A DNA stretch of 54,437 nt, taken from assembly GCA_025361765.1 (NCBI GenBank), contig JANYJS010000040.1, positions 1-54,437 on the forward strand. The letters run 5' to 3'. Every line of letters begins with the position of its first letter. Positions within the stretch are counted from its first letter, which is position 1. This document shows positions 43,341 through 52,737 of the stretch, piece after piece. The notes below the pieces were generated by a model. The model was not told where the DNA came from. It saw nothing but the letters and a program-made list of their open reading frames with translations, and searched no databases. A program made the position numbers and the translations under genes. This stretch comes from Bacillota bacterium. Lineage in GTDB: Bacteria > Bacillota > Clostridia > Peptostreptococcales > Anaerovoracaceae.

Positions 43341-44414
43341 TTATTTCCCCTCCTTTGCTGTCTCGCCCAAATTTTCCTTAGCTTCATTAAAAATCATCTT
43401 GTGCCTATACTTTGAGAGGAAGCTGGTGGCCACGATAAGGACAATCATGATGCCCTGAATGATGGCAATGACATCGTTTTGCACATCTGTTGTTCTTGAC
43501 ATCAGGTCGGCCCCGATTCTCAAATAAGCCAGGAAGAAGGCGGCAATGGGAACCAGTATGGGATTATTTCTAGCCAGAATAGCAACTATGACCCCATCCC
43601 AGCCATAGCCGGGAAGGGCCTGCCAGGAAAATCTGGTGTACATGCCAAGAAGCTCGGTAGCGCCGCCGGCGCCAGCAATAAAGCCGCCAATAAGCTGAGC
43701 CATTAGGATGACTTTTCCGGTTTTGATGCCGGAATACTCAGCAAACTTGATGTTTTCACCGGTCACAATGATTTCGTAGCCTCTTTTGCTCTTATATAAA
43801 TAGTAATAGGCTATAACAGTCATAATGGCAGCGATAAAAATGCCGAAATGAATACGTGTTTTAGGGATCAGTACCAGCAAATTAGCCGTTTCCAGGAAAG
43901 GTAAAGAAACCATCGCGCCAGCGTTGACATCCCTGAAAAAATAATTGATTAAATATAGTCCAAGGAACAAAGCCACATAATTCAGCATCAGAGATGATAC
44001 CAACTCGCTGGCTCCCCATTTGACCTTAAGTACGGCTGGGATTCCCGTAATCACAGCACCGATTAAGCCGCCCACCAGTATGGCGACAAGGGGGTGGACT
44101 ACTATTGGCAGAGCAACCTTCATCGCAATGATGGATGCGCCAATGGCGCCAAAGAAAAATGCGCCCTCCGCTCCTAGGTTAAACTGGCTGGCCTTAAACA
44201 TTATGCTCACGGCAAGCCCAGTAAATACAAGGGGTATGGTCATTTCAATGACGTTGCCAAAGTGTCTCACGGTGCCAAGCGGTCCAATCAGAAGCTGACT
44301 GATGGCTGTAAAAGGTTCCTTGCTCGCGAAGAGAATAATGACTAGCGCTATAAATAATGCAATTCCAATAGCCAGGGCAGTTCTCAATATGTCAAATCTC
44401 AGATTTTTACTCAT
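43341..44414 (-). CDS. nucleoside ABC transporter permease 1 (NupP-like)
   Basis: 357 residues from ATG 44414, with about 9-10 membrane helices. FKASQFNLGAEGAFFFGAIGAS and GYGWDGVIVAILARNNP match the PF02653 nucleoside permeases. It forms the transmembrane heterodimer with the next gene. The start overlaps the ATPase stop by eight bases (ATGAGTAA), indicating coupled translation. Confidence 0.9.
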   Translation of the reverse strand: MSKNLRFDILRTALAIGIALFIALVIILFASKEPFTAISQLLIGPLGTVRHFGNVIEMTIPLVFTGLAVSIMFKASQFNLGAEGAFFFGAIGASIIAMKVALPIVVHPLVAILVGGLIGAVITGIPAVLKVKWGASELVSSLMLNYVALFLGLYLINYFFRDVNAGAMVSLPFLETANLLVLIPKTRIHFGIFIAAIMTVIAYYYLYKSKRGYEIIVTGENIKFAEYSGIKTGKVILMAQLIGGFIAGAGGATELLGMYTRFSWQALPGYGWDGVIVAILARNNPILVPIAAFFLAYLRIGADLMSRTTDVQNDVIAIIQGIMIVLIVATSFLSKYRHKMIFNEAKENLGETAKEGK

Positions 44415-45963
44415 AAACCACACCCCCGATCTCTTCGTTCGTTTGTTTTCTAACGCCTAACATATATAGGCCAAGTTCTTCTTCCGTAATTTTATCTGTA
44501 TCTTCAAAATAAGCCACAATTTTTCCTTCAAACATGACAATCAAGCTATCGCTTAACTCCATGACCTCGTTTAAATCTGCCGACACAAGAAGCACAGCAC
44601 TATCATCGTCCCTTAGCTCAACAAGCTTGGTCCTGATGAATTCAGTAGCCCCTACGTCAATACCTCTTGTGGGCTGATCCGCAACCAAAAGCTTGGGTTC
44701 GGTGGCAAACTCTCTTGCCACCACCACCTTCTGAATGTTTCCGCCGGACAGCATTTTGACGGTCTGTTTTGGAGAATTGCATTTAATCCTATAATCCTTG
44801 ACCAGGTCCACCGTCGTATCAATGATTTTTTTCATATCCATCAAAAAACCATTATTCAATTCCTTTTTATCATAAGTGTTAGAAATCAAATTCTGCTCAA
44901 TAGTCAGATTTTCGGCAACGCCATAAGTCATCCGGTCCTCTGGGATATGTGAGATGCCTAAATCCCTGAGTTCTTTGATCCCAAGCACAGAGATATCCTT
45001 ACCTTCAATTAGTATCTTGTTTTTTCCACATTTGAGAAGCCCCGTTATGGTCTCAACCAGCTCCCGCTGTCCATTGCCCTCAACTCCAGCGACGCCTAAT
45101 ATTTCGCCATTTCTCACGCTAAAGGAAATGTCATCCAAAGCCTTTTTGCCAAATTCATTGACGAAAGTCAGATTTCTCACCTTTAAAACGACCTCTTTAG
45201 GCTGCGCCTTGTTTTTTGTAACTGTCAGTATGACATCCCGTCCCACCATAAGTCTGGAAATGTCTTCTTCAGAAACGTCCTTAGTATTATAAACACCCAT
45301 GCTCCTGCCATTTCTCATAATCGTAATCCTGTCACAAAAGTGCTTAACTTCATGCAGTTTATGAGATATGAAAATGATGGTATGACCCTTTTCCTTTAAT
45401 ATAATCAGTTCTTTAAAAAGTTCTTCCGTTTCCTGCGGTGTTAAAACCGCCGTGGGCTCATCAAGAATCAGAATTTCAGCCCCCCTCAGCAGGGCTTTTA
45501 ATATTTCCACCTTTTGTTTTGTGCCCACTGGAATGTCCTTAACGTGGGCTCTGACATCTATATCGAAATTGTACTTTTCAGCTAAATCTTCAGCCATTAT
45601 GATTGCTTTATCCATATCCAAAAATAGCTTGCCTTTTCTCGGTTCTGAACCTAGTACAATGTTTTCTGCCACTGTTAGAGATGGTACCAGCATAAAATGC
45701 TGATGAACCATGCCGATGCCATTTAAAATGGCCACATTTGGAGATGTGATGCTAAGTTTTCTTCCGTCCAGCAATATTTCTCCTTCTTCAGGGTTTTCAA
45801 GACCAAAGAGAATTTTCATCAGCGTTGACTTTCCTGCGCCATTTTCTCCCACTAAAGCATGAATCTCTCCCTTGGTTATAGAAAAGTTGACCCTGTTATT
45901 GGCAACAATTCCATTGGGATAGACTTTCGTGATGTTTTGCATCGATAAAATTTCTTTACCCAT
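44407..45963 (-). CDS. nucleoside ABC transporter ATPase (NupO-like, two nucleotide-binding domains)
   Basis: 518 residues from ATG 45963, preceded by AGGA at six bases. Domain 1 has Walker A GENGAGKST and Walker B ILILDEPTAVL. Domain 2 has GVEGNGQRE in place of a classic Walker A, the signature-like LSGGNIQKVVVARE and LLVADQPTRGIDVG. This degenerate second Walker A is normal for sugar/nucleoside importers of this class. It energises uptake by the neighbouring permeases. Confidence 0.92.
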   Translation of the reverse strand: MGKEILSMQNITKVYPNGIVANNRVNFSITKGEIHALVGENGAGKSTLMKILFGLENPEEGEILLDGRKLSITSPNVAILNGIGMVHQHFMLVPSLTVAENIVLGSEPRKGKLFLDMDKAIIMAEDLAEKYNFDIDVRAHVKDIPVGTKQKVEILKALLRGAEILILDEPTAVLTPQETEELFKELIILKEKGHTIIFISHKLHEVKHFCDRITIMRNGRSMGVYNTKDVSEEDISRLMVGRDVILTVTKNKAQPKEVVLKVRNLTFVNEFGKKALDDISFSVRNGEILGVAGVEGNGQRELVETITGLLKCGKNKILIEGKDISVLGIKELRDLGISHIPEDRMTYGVAENLTIEQNLISNTYDKKELNNGFLMDMKKIIDTTVDLVKDYRIKCNSPKQTVKMLSGGNIQKVVVAREFATEPKLLVADQPTRGIDVGATEFIRTKLVELRDDDSAVLLVSADLNEVMELSDSLIVMFEGKIVAYFEDTDKITEEELGLYMLGVRKQTNEEIGGVVYE

Positions 45964-46003
45964 GTTGTTTCCTGCTTCCATTATTTAATATGTTATGAAT
46001 AAA

Positions 46004-46043
46004 GGTATATCTGCCTCACAATTTCTTACAAAGCAGATATACC
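46004..46043 (-). terminator. intercistronic hairpin after the BMP lipoprotein gene
   Basis: An 11-bp perfect stem, GGTATATCTGC/GCAGATATACC, with an 18-base loop, followed on the minus strand by TTTATT. It lies between the lipoprotein gene and the ATPase gene. It may partly terminate or protect the upstream message, giving excess binding protein. Confidence 0.6.
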
Positions 46044-46060
46044 CGTATTAAGCTTATGGT

Positions 46061-47170
46061 TTATTTTACGCCCTGTCTTAGTTTGTCAAGTGCTGCTGTG
46101 TCCATACCAAATGAGCTGCCAACAACGATTTCGCCGCTGGTAATCTTAGCTTCTAAATCAGTTAATTTAGTTTGAATTTCAGCTGGGATTAAAGCCAAAT
46201 AATTATCATTTTTAACGATGCCGATACAACCTTCAGCAAAACCTAAGTTCTCTGCTTCGCCGTATTTTGCTGTTCCTTCCATATGCATGTCGATGGCTCT
46301 TAAAATAGATTGGTCTACTCTCTTAAGAACTGAAGAAACAATCAAATTGGATTTGGCTGGATCGGAAGTCGCAAAGATAGCAGCCTGATCAGAGTCTACG
46401 CCAATGGCATATTTCTGAGCTTCTTTAGCAGCGTCGAGCTGTCCGAGTCCAGCTTGACCAGCGACGTTGAATCCAATATCCGCTCCCTGGTTATACTGAG
46501 CAAGGGCCATTTCTTTTCCCTTTGCAGAGTCGTCAAAGGATCCGATGTAGGAGATGGAAACCTTCATGTCTTTATCAACATATAAGGCTCCTTCAATGTA
46601 GCCAACTAAGAAATCATTGATAACCGGAATATCCATTCCGCCAAGGAATCCAATTCTCTTCTCTGGGTTTGCAAGAGGAAGTGTTGATTTTGTTACTTCA
46701 GCAGCAAGCACGCCCGCAAGGAAAGATCCTTCATTTTGCTTATAAGTAATGGAATACACGTTACCCATATCGCCTTTTGAGTAATCAACTGTTGTGTCAA
46801 AAATGATATATTTCTTTTCCGGATACTGTGGTGCGATTTTTTGAAGCGCATCAACCATCTGCCAGGTTCCTAAAACAACGACATTGTAATCCTGTTCAGA
46901 GACGTCAACCAAAGTTGGCTCCCATTTGGTTTGGTCATAGGACATTTCAATGGTTTTAACGTCTACTTTGTCTCCGTATTTGTCTTTGATAAGCTGCATG
47001 CCAGCTGCTGCTGAGTCAAAGAAGGATTTGTCACCCAGGGTTCCATTCAGAATCAGAACCACCTTTAATACGTCGGCCGCCGGAGTTGGTGCAGGTGTGC
47101 TTGCACAACCGCTAAAGCCCATAGTCATTGCCATGATGATTACCAGGACGATTGCTAATTTTCTCTTCAT
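46061..47170 (-). CDS. BMP-family nucleoside-binding lipoprotein
   Basis: 369 residues from ATG 47170, with GGAGGAG directly upstream. A lipoprotein signal peptide (MKRKLAIVLVIIMAMTMG) ends in the lipobox FSGC at about residue 23, followed by a Pro/Thr linker. The BMP fold has GTLGDKSFFDSAAAGM and SFLAGVLAAEVT. It is anchored outside the membrane and captures nucleosides for the ABC importer. The neighbours suggest purine/pyrimidine nucleosides and possibly pseudouridine. Confidence 0.92.
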   Translation of the reverse strand: MKRKLAIVLVIIMAMTMGFSGCASTPAPTPAADVLKVVLILNGTLGDKSFFDSAAAGMQLIKDKYGDKVDVKTIEMSYDQTKWEPTLVDVSEQDYNVVVLGTWQMVDALQKIAPQYPEKKYIIFDTTVDYSKGDMGNVYSITYKQNEGSFLAGVLAAEVTKSTLPLANPEKRIGFLGGMDIPVINDFLVGYIEGALYVDKDMKVSISYIGSFDDSAKGKEMALAQYNQGADIGFNVAGQAGLGQLDAAKEAQKYAIGVDSDQAAIFATSDPAKSNLIVSSVLKRVDQSILRAIDMHMEGTAKYGEAENLGFAEGCIGIVKNDNYLALIPAEIQTKLTDLEAKITSGEIVVGSSFGMDTAALDKLRQGVK

Positions 47171-47201
47171 TTCTTTCTCCTCCATTTTTCTTGTTGATTG
47201 C

Positions 47202-48143
47202 TTACTTGATATATTTGTTAAGAAGCTCTTTGATGAGCTCAACAAATCTTAATCGGTCAATCTCAAGTCCAACCTGCACATTTGGTTTTCTGTCAGTTAC
47301 CAGGTATCTGTCTGCTACTGTCTTTCCTCTGGTGATTTCTCCTTGAGTTTCGACCTGAATAGCCATTGCCTTTGTCTTAATCAGGCTTTCATCAAGGACG
47401 TAGCAGAGCGCCAAAGGGTCATGCATAACCGCACCTTGATACCCAAACATGGTGCAAATTTCGAGCATATTTTCGAGTAAAGCTTTGATCGTTTTGCTTG
47501 TCTCGTCACTTGCATGCCAAAGGCTTAGGCTTTGAATCTCCTCTTTTGTCAGATAAGCTTTTTCTGTAACTTCAAGGCCTACCATAACGATGGGAATTCC
47601 CGAATTCATAACAACCTGAGCCGCCTCAGGATCAACATAGACGTTGAACTCTGCCGCCGGCGTATGGTTTCCGCCATCAATTGAGCCGCCCATCAAGGTA
47701 ATTCTTTTGATGCTTTTTTTCAGGAAGGGATGAGCAAGGATTGCCAGCGCAATATTGGTCAGAGGCCCAACTGCAATAATTTCGAGCTGGCCTTCAGCCG
47801 CCAGCGCCTCTTCTGCAATCGTCTCGACTGCGTTCTTTTCATAAAATCTTAGGGACGATTCTGGAAGCTTTACACCGCCCATGCCGGATCTGCCATGAAC
47901 ATGCTCCGCCGTTATAAGCTCTCTGTTTAATGGCTTATCTGCTCCTTTTGACACTTTAACCTTATAGCCCAAAAAATCTACCAGGTTTAGCGTGTTGACG
48001 GAGGTTTTGTCGAGAGTCTGATTACCCGCCACAACGGTTATGGCTCGGATGTCAAGTCTGTCAGTGGCGAGGCCGCAAATCAAAGCCATCGCATCATCTA
48101 CGCCTGTATCACAATCGATTATTACCGGTATTCTCGTAGGCAT
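47202..48143 (-). CDS. inosine/uridine-preferring nucleoside hydrolase (copy 2)
   Basis: 313 residues from ATG 48143, with GGAGG at good spacing. The Ca-binding opening is IDCDTGVDDAMA, and the later ligands lie in AEFNVYVDPEAAQ and MHDPLAL. It hydrolyses ribonucleosides to base and ribose. The usual His of the GLDVTHKA segment is replaced (GLEVTEKA), so specificity may differ from copy 1. It follows copy 1 by 85 bases and precedes the BMP gene by 31 bases. Confidence 0.9.
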   Translation of the reverse strand: MPTRIPVIIDCDTGVDDAMALICGLATDRLDIRAITVVAGNQTLDKTSVNTLNLVDFLGYKVKVSKGADKPLNRELITAEHVHGRSGMGGVKLPESSLRFYEKNAVETIAEEALAAEGQLEIIAVGPLTNIALAILAHPFLKKSIKRITLMGGSIDGGNHTPAAEFNVYVDPEAAQVVMNSGIPIVMVGLEVTEKAYLTKEEIQSLSLWHASDETSKTIKALLENMLEICTMFGYQGAVMHDPLALCYVLDESLIKTKAMAIQVETQGEITRGKTVADRYLVTDRKPNVQVGLEIDRLRFVELIKELLNKYIK

Positions 48144-48228
48144 ATTCTGTCCTCCAAAGTATTTTTTACGATTATCAAAAGAATTCTTTATCACTAAAAA
48201 CTGTCATCGCAATCGAATTCTATAATTG

Positions 48229-49164
48229 CTAAGTTAGATTTTTGACTGCTGAATACATTAAATTGATAAATTTTTCCCTGTCTAGATCAAGGACGACTGT
48301 CACGTTGTTCTTTTGACCATATTTACGCTTAAAGTCTACAACTGTGGCCCCTAAGGTGTGCTGCCCTTTCGTTTCAATCTCGACAAAATAATCGACTGAA
48401 GTAAAAATGGAGGGATCAATGGCGTAGGCAACTGCACAAGGGTCGTGAAGCGGTGCTCCCGCAAATCCAAAACCTTCTTTTCTATGGAAAAGATCAAAGA
48501 AGTCAAGAAGTTCGGCAACCAACTTGCCTGTTTTGTTTCCAATCCGTCTGAATTTTTCAGTTTCATCTTTGAAAATCATGGCTTTATGGGTGACATCAAG
48601 TCCGCACATCACAATAGGAATTCCCGATTTGAAAACGATATCAGCCGCTTCAGGGTCCACCAGAATATTAAATTCAGCACCTGGAGTCCAGTTTCCGCCT
48701 ACAGCAGCGCCGCCCATCAAGATGATACGCTCTATTTTTTGTTTTATTTCGGGATGGGCTGCCAGAAGGATTCCAATATTGGTCAAAGGTCCTGTTGGAA
48801 TAAGTGTGATCTTTTCATCAGAAGTTCTTAATATGTCAAGAATGACATCTCCTGCGTTTTTTTGGCTTGGTTCAAAACTTGGAGGAGGAAGCTCTGGGCC
48901 ATCAAGGCCCGACTCGCCGTGAACCTCAGGCGCAATCATCAGTTCCCTCATGATTGGTTCAAGTGCTCCCTGAGCAACGATTGGATATTTTTCGATAAAA
49001 CTCAATACTCTCAAAGCGTTGTTCAGCGTTTTATCCGGGGTCTGATTTCCGGCGCAGGTGGTAACTGCCTTGATATCAAGTACTCCGCTGCCAAAAGCAA
49101 TAATCAGCGCTATGGCATCGTCATGTCCTGGATCGCAATCTATAATGACAGGTATTTTTCTCAT
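48229..49164 (-). CDS. inosine/uridine-preferring nucleoside hydrolase (copy 1)
   Basis: 311 residues. IDCDPGHDDAIALI gives the Ca-binding Asp cluster. GGNWTPGAEFNILVDPEAA, GLDVTHKA with its His, and LHDPCAVAYA complete the active site. It is the first gene of the nucleoside operon, behind an extended -10 and an inverted-repeat operator. Having two diverged hydrolases together implies a broad nucleoside range. Confidence 0.92.
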   Translation of the reverse strand: MRKIPVIIDCDPGHDDAIALIIAFGSGVLDIKAVTTCAGNQTPDKTLNNALRVLSFIEKYPIVAQGALEPIMRELMIAPEVHGESGLDGPELPPPSFEPSQKNAGDVILDILRTSDEKITLIPTGPLTNIGILLAAHPEIKQKIERIILMGGAAVGGNWTPGAEFNILVDPEAADIVFKSGIPIVMCGLDVTHKAMIFKDETEKFRRIGNKTGKLVAELLDFFDLFHRKEGFGFAGAPLHDPCAVAYAIDPSIFTSVDYFVEIETKGQHTLGATVVDFKRKYGQKNNVTVVLDLDREKFINLMYSAVKNLT

Positions 49165-49187
49165 CCGCTCACCTCAAAGTCAGGATT

Positions 49188-49214
49188 TTGTCTCATTTCC
49201 ATCAATTGAGACAA
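49188..49214. promoter_or_regulatory. inverted-repeat operator of the nucleoside operon
   Basis: Arms TTGTCTCA and TGAGACAA are perfectly complementary around an 11-base spacer. The repeat touches the -10 at 49214, the position expected for a repressor that blocks initiation. The regulator is not encoded nearby. Confidence 0.6.
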
Positions 49215-49222
49215 TTATATCA
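49214..49222 (-). promoter_or_regulatory. extended -10 promoter of the nucleoside operon
   Basis: TGATATAAT on the minus strand is an extended -10. No good -35 is seen at 17 bases, which is common for extended -10 promoters. Confidence 0.55.
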
Positions 49223-49247
49223 CAAAGAAGTTTTTATATTATAATTA

Positions 49248-50725
<1,478 letters not shown>

Positions 50726-50738
50726 TCATCTCCCTGCT

Positions 50739-52646
50739 CTAAAATAGGTTCTTTTTATATTCAATATAAACTTCAATCAATTCTTGTATCTTCTGCTGCA
50801 TTTCTAACTGCATATTTGAAGCGGATTCAAAATCTTCCTGGTCTAGAGCCATTTTGATTCTGGTCAGCAGACATTTTGAAGAAATCGTATCCTGCCCCAG
50901 GTCAATCCGAAGGTTATGGATGGTCTTCCAGTTCAGCATGTCAAGATCCGTTGATTCAACTTCAATATGAAGCTTTTTGCATTCCCTTACCAAATCCATA
51001 ATGTTGGGTATGATTCTGCCCCGAAGCTCAGTTGCCCACTGCCCCAATATGGCCTCTTTGTAAGACTCAATCGTGATTTCGTCGAATACGTCATTCGCTC
51101 TGAGAATGGCCATTTTTTCCGGATAAAGATCAAAGGCGCAGATGTTTTCATAAACCGTTAATGGCACCCTTCCAAATAATTTGGCTCTTTCTGAAGGGGA
51201 GTAGGCTTCAAAAACATCCTCTTCACTTCTATATTCGCGATTTTTTTCGAGATAAAAAGTTTCTTCGCCATAGCTCTTTGATAGGACTTTCAGCAATTCT
51301 TCAGAAGTCTTCCCTGACTCTACTGATGCTTTTATTCCTTCAAGCATTGCCAGGTATGCGCTGGCTAATACAAGATAGGTGTTGCTCTTCGGATTTGGTG
51401 ATCTCAGTTCAAATCTGGTCGCCATAGGATTTGTAGCGTCCCTTACGAGGCCAATAAGCACAGTCCTGTTTCTTGAAGGCACATCGGCGCTGTGTCCCAC
51501 TGAGGTCACGATGCAGACTGGAGCTTCGAACCCTGGTTTTAGCCTGTTAAAGGCATCATTTGAAGCTGTTATAAAAGGATTAATAATTTCGTAGTTTTTC
51601 AAAATGCCTAAAAGTGCGCCAAAGCCAATAGGGCTAAGAAAATCCGTCTTTGGATTGTTGGCAGAAAACAGGTTGACCTGCCTGCCGTCTTTCAGCCTTG
51701 CAGCAACGCCCATGTGGGTGTGTTCTCCATTGCCTGCTACGCCTTCTATGGGTTTTGCCATAAAAGTAACATCCAGACTGTGGGCTCTAAAAACGTCTTT
51801 AATGATATATTTGACCTGACTTTCATTGTCCGCTGCCTGAAGGGCCGAACTGTATTTCCAATCAACTTCCAGCTGCTCCATCACGTGATCGTAGTCTCCC
51901 GAATGACCAAGCTTTGCTTTAACGCCGCCAACTTCTTTATGTCCCATTTCGATTTCAAAGCCGTAGTGATCCAAAATTAAAAGCGACTTTTCCAGGGCCG
52001 TCCTGACTGGGCCTACGGTTCTCTTCCAGTACTGCTCTTTTAATACCTGAGAAGTGGATAGCTGTTCTCGATCAGCTTTATCGTCCGGGGTCTTGACCCA
52101 GAATTCCAGCTCTGTGGCTGCCGTTAGCACGATTTCTTCAATATCATCAGCGTTTTCTATGCTAAGTTCTGTGAATACCTCCGGATGTTTTTTAAGAAGT
52201 GCTAGGATTTCCGTTTTGAAGCTATCAACCGCATCTCTTAGAATGACTCTTGATCCCACTTGATAAGTGTCGTTATGAACGAGAAATGCTGGAATACGAA
52301 GGGTGCCTACCGGCGTCCTTGTCTCTTCATCCAAATGGCTGAAATTATAGTCTACGTACCAGTTCACGGACAAATCGGGAATGATATCCAGTTTTGCATT
52401 GTTTATTTCTGCAATTTTTGGTAAAACTACGCTTGATCCGTCTGTTTGTACGCCTTTAATAAGAAAATTGTCCATGTTTTCGATGAAAAGTTCGACGGGA
52501 ATTTTTTCGTCCGTATCGTAGCCTCCTATATCGAGTCCAACTAGAGATACAAATTTTATCTCCGGGTGGCTGCGCAGCATTTCCTTTATATCTCTTTTGG
52601 AATGCTTGCCCGCGGGAATGTTGAATAACATACTGCTGCGTATCAT
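50739..52646 (-). CDS. glutamine synthetase-like protein, long clostridial type
   Basis: 635 residues from ATG 52646, which has AAAGGAG at seven bases. The GS beta-grasp part has GVQTDGSSVVLPKI. The catalytic part has the Glu in AATELEFWVK, GHKEVGGVKAK, the ATP/ammonia region KPIEGVAGNGEHTHMG, NRLKPGFEAP and RFELRSPNPKSNTY. A helical C-terminal extension of about 190 residues (about 445-635) is not part of classic GlnA (about 440-470). The classic MHxHQS block reads EHTHMG. It may be a true glutamine synthetase or a gamma-glutamyl ligase; the core looks active. Confidence 0.82.
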   Translation of the reverse strand: MIRSSMLFNIPAGKHSKRDIKEMLRSHPEIKFVSLVGLDIGGYDTDEKIPVELFIENMDNFLIKGVQTDGSSVVLPKIAEINNAKLDIIPDLSVNWYVDYNFSHLDEETRTPVGTLRIPAFLVHNDTYQVGSRVILRDAVDSFKTEILALLKKHPEVFTELSIENADDIEEIVLTAATELEFWVKTPDDKADREQLSTSQVLKEQYWKRTVGPVRTALEKSLLILDHYGFEIEMGHKEVGGVKAKLGHSGDYDHVMEQLEVDWKYSSALQAADNESQVKYIIKDVFRAHSLDVTFMAKPIEGVAGNGEHTHMGVAARLKDGRQVNLFSANNPKTDFLSPIGFGALLGILKNYEIINPFITASNDAFNRLKPGFEAPVCIVTSVGHSADVPSRNRTVLIGLVRDATNPMATRFELRSPNPKSNTYLVLASAYLAMLEGIKASVESGKTSEELLKVLSKSYGEETFYLEKNREYRSEEDVFEAYSPSERAKLFGRVPLTVYENICAFDLYPEKMAILRANDVFDEITIESYKEAILGQWATELRGRIIPNIMDLVRECKKLHIEVESTDLDMLNWKTIHNLRIDLGQDTISSKCLLTRIKMALDQEDFESASNMQLEMQQKIQELIEVYIEYKKNLF

Positions 52647-52685
52647 AACCAATCTCCTTTCTTTTTTAAGTCTAATATTTATGAA

Positions 52686-52718
52686 AAGGGACAGGTCCTA
52701 TCGCTAGAACCGGCCCTT
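52686..52718 (-). terminator. probable terminator after the UPF0182 gene
   Basis: An imperfect hairpin with AAGGG/CCCTT ends and GGTTCT/AGGACC inside, followed by TTTTC on the minus strand. It sits just past the UPF0182 stop and before the glutamine synthetase-like gene. Confidence 0.6.
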
Positions 52719-52737
52719 CATTCAGTTAGTTTAATAC

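Noticed and set aside
47143-47245. Longer start for the BMP lipoprotein gene at 47245
   Set aside because: It would bury the signal peptide behind 25 polar residues; ATG 47170 has GGAGGAG and starts the signal peptide.
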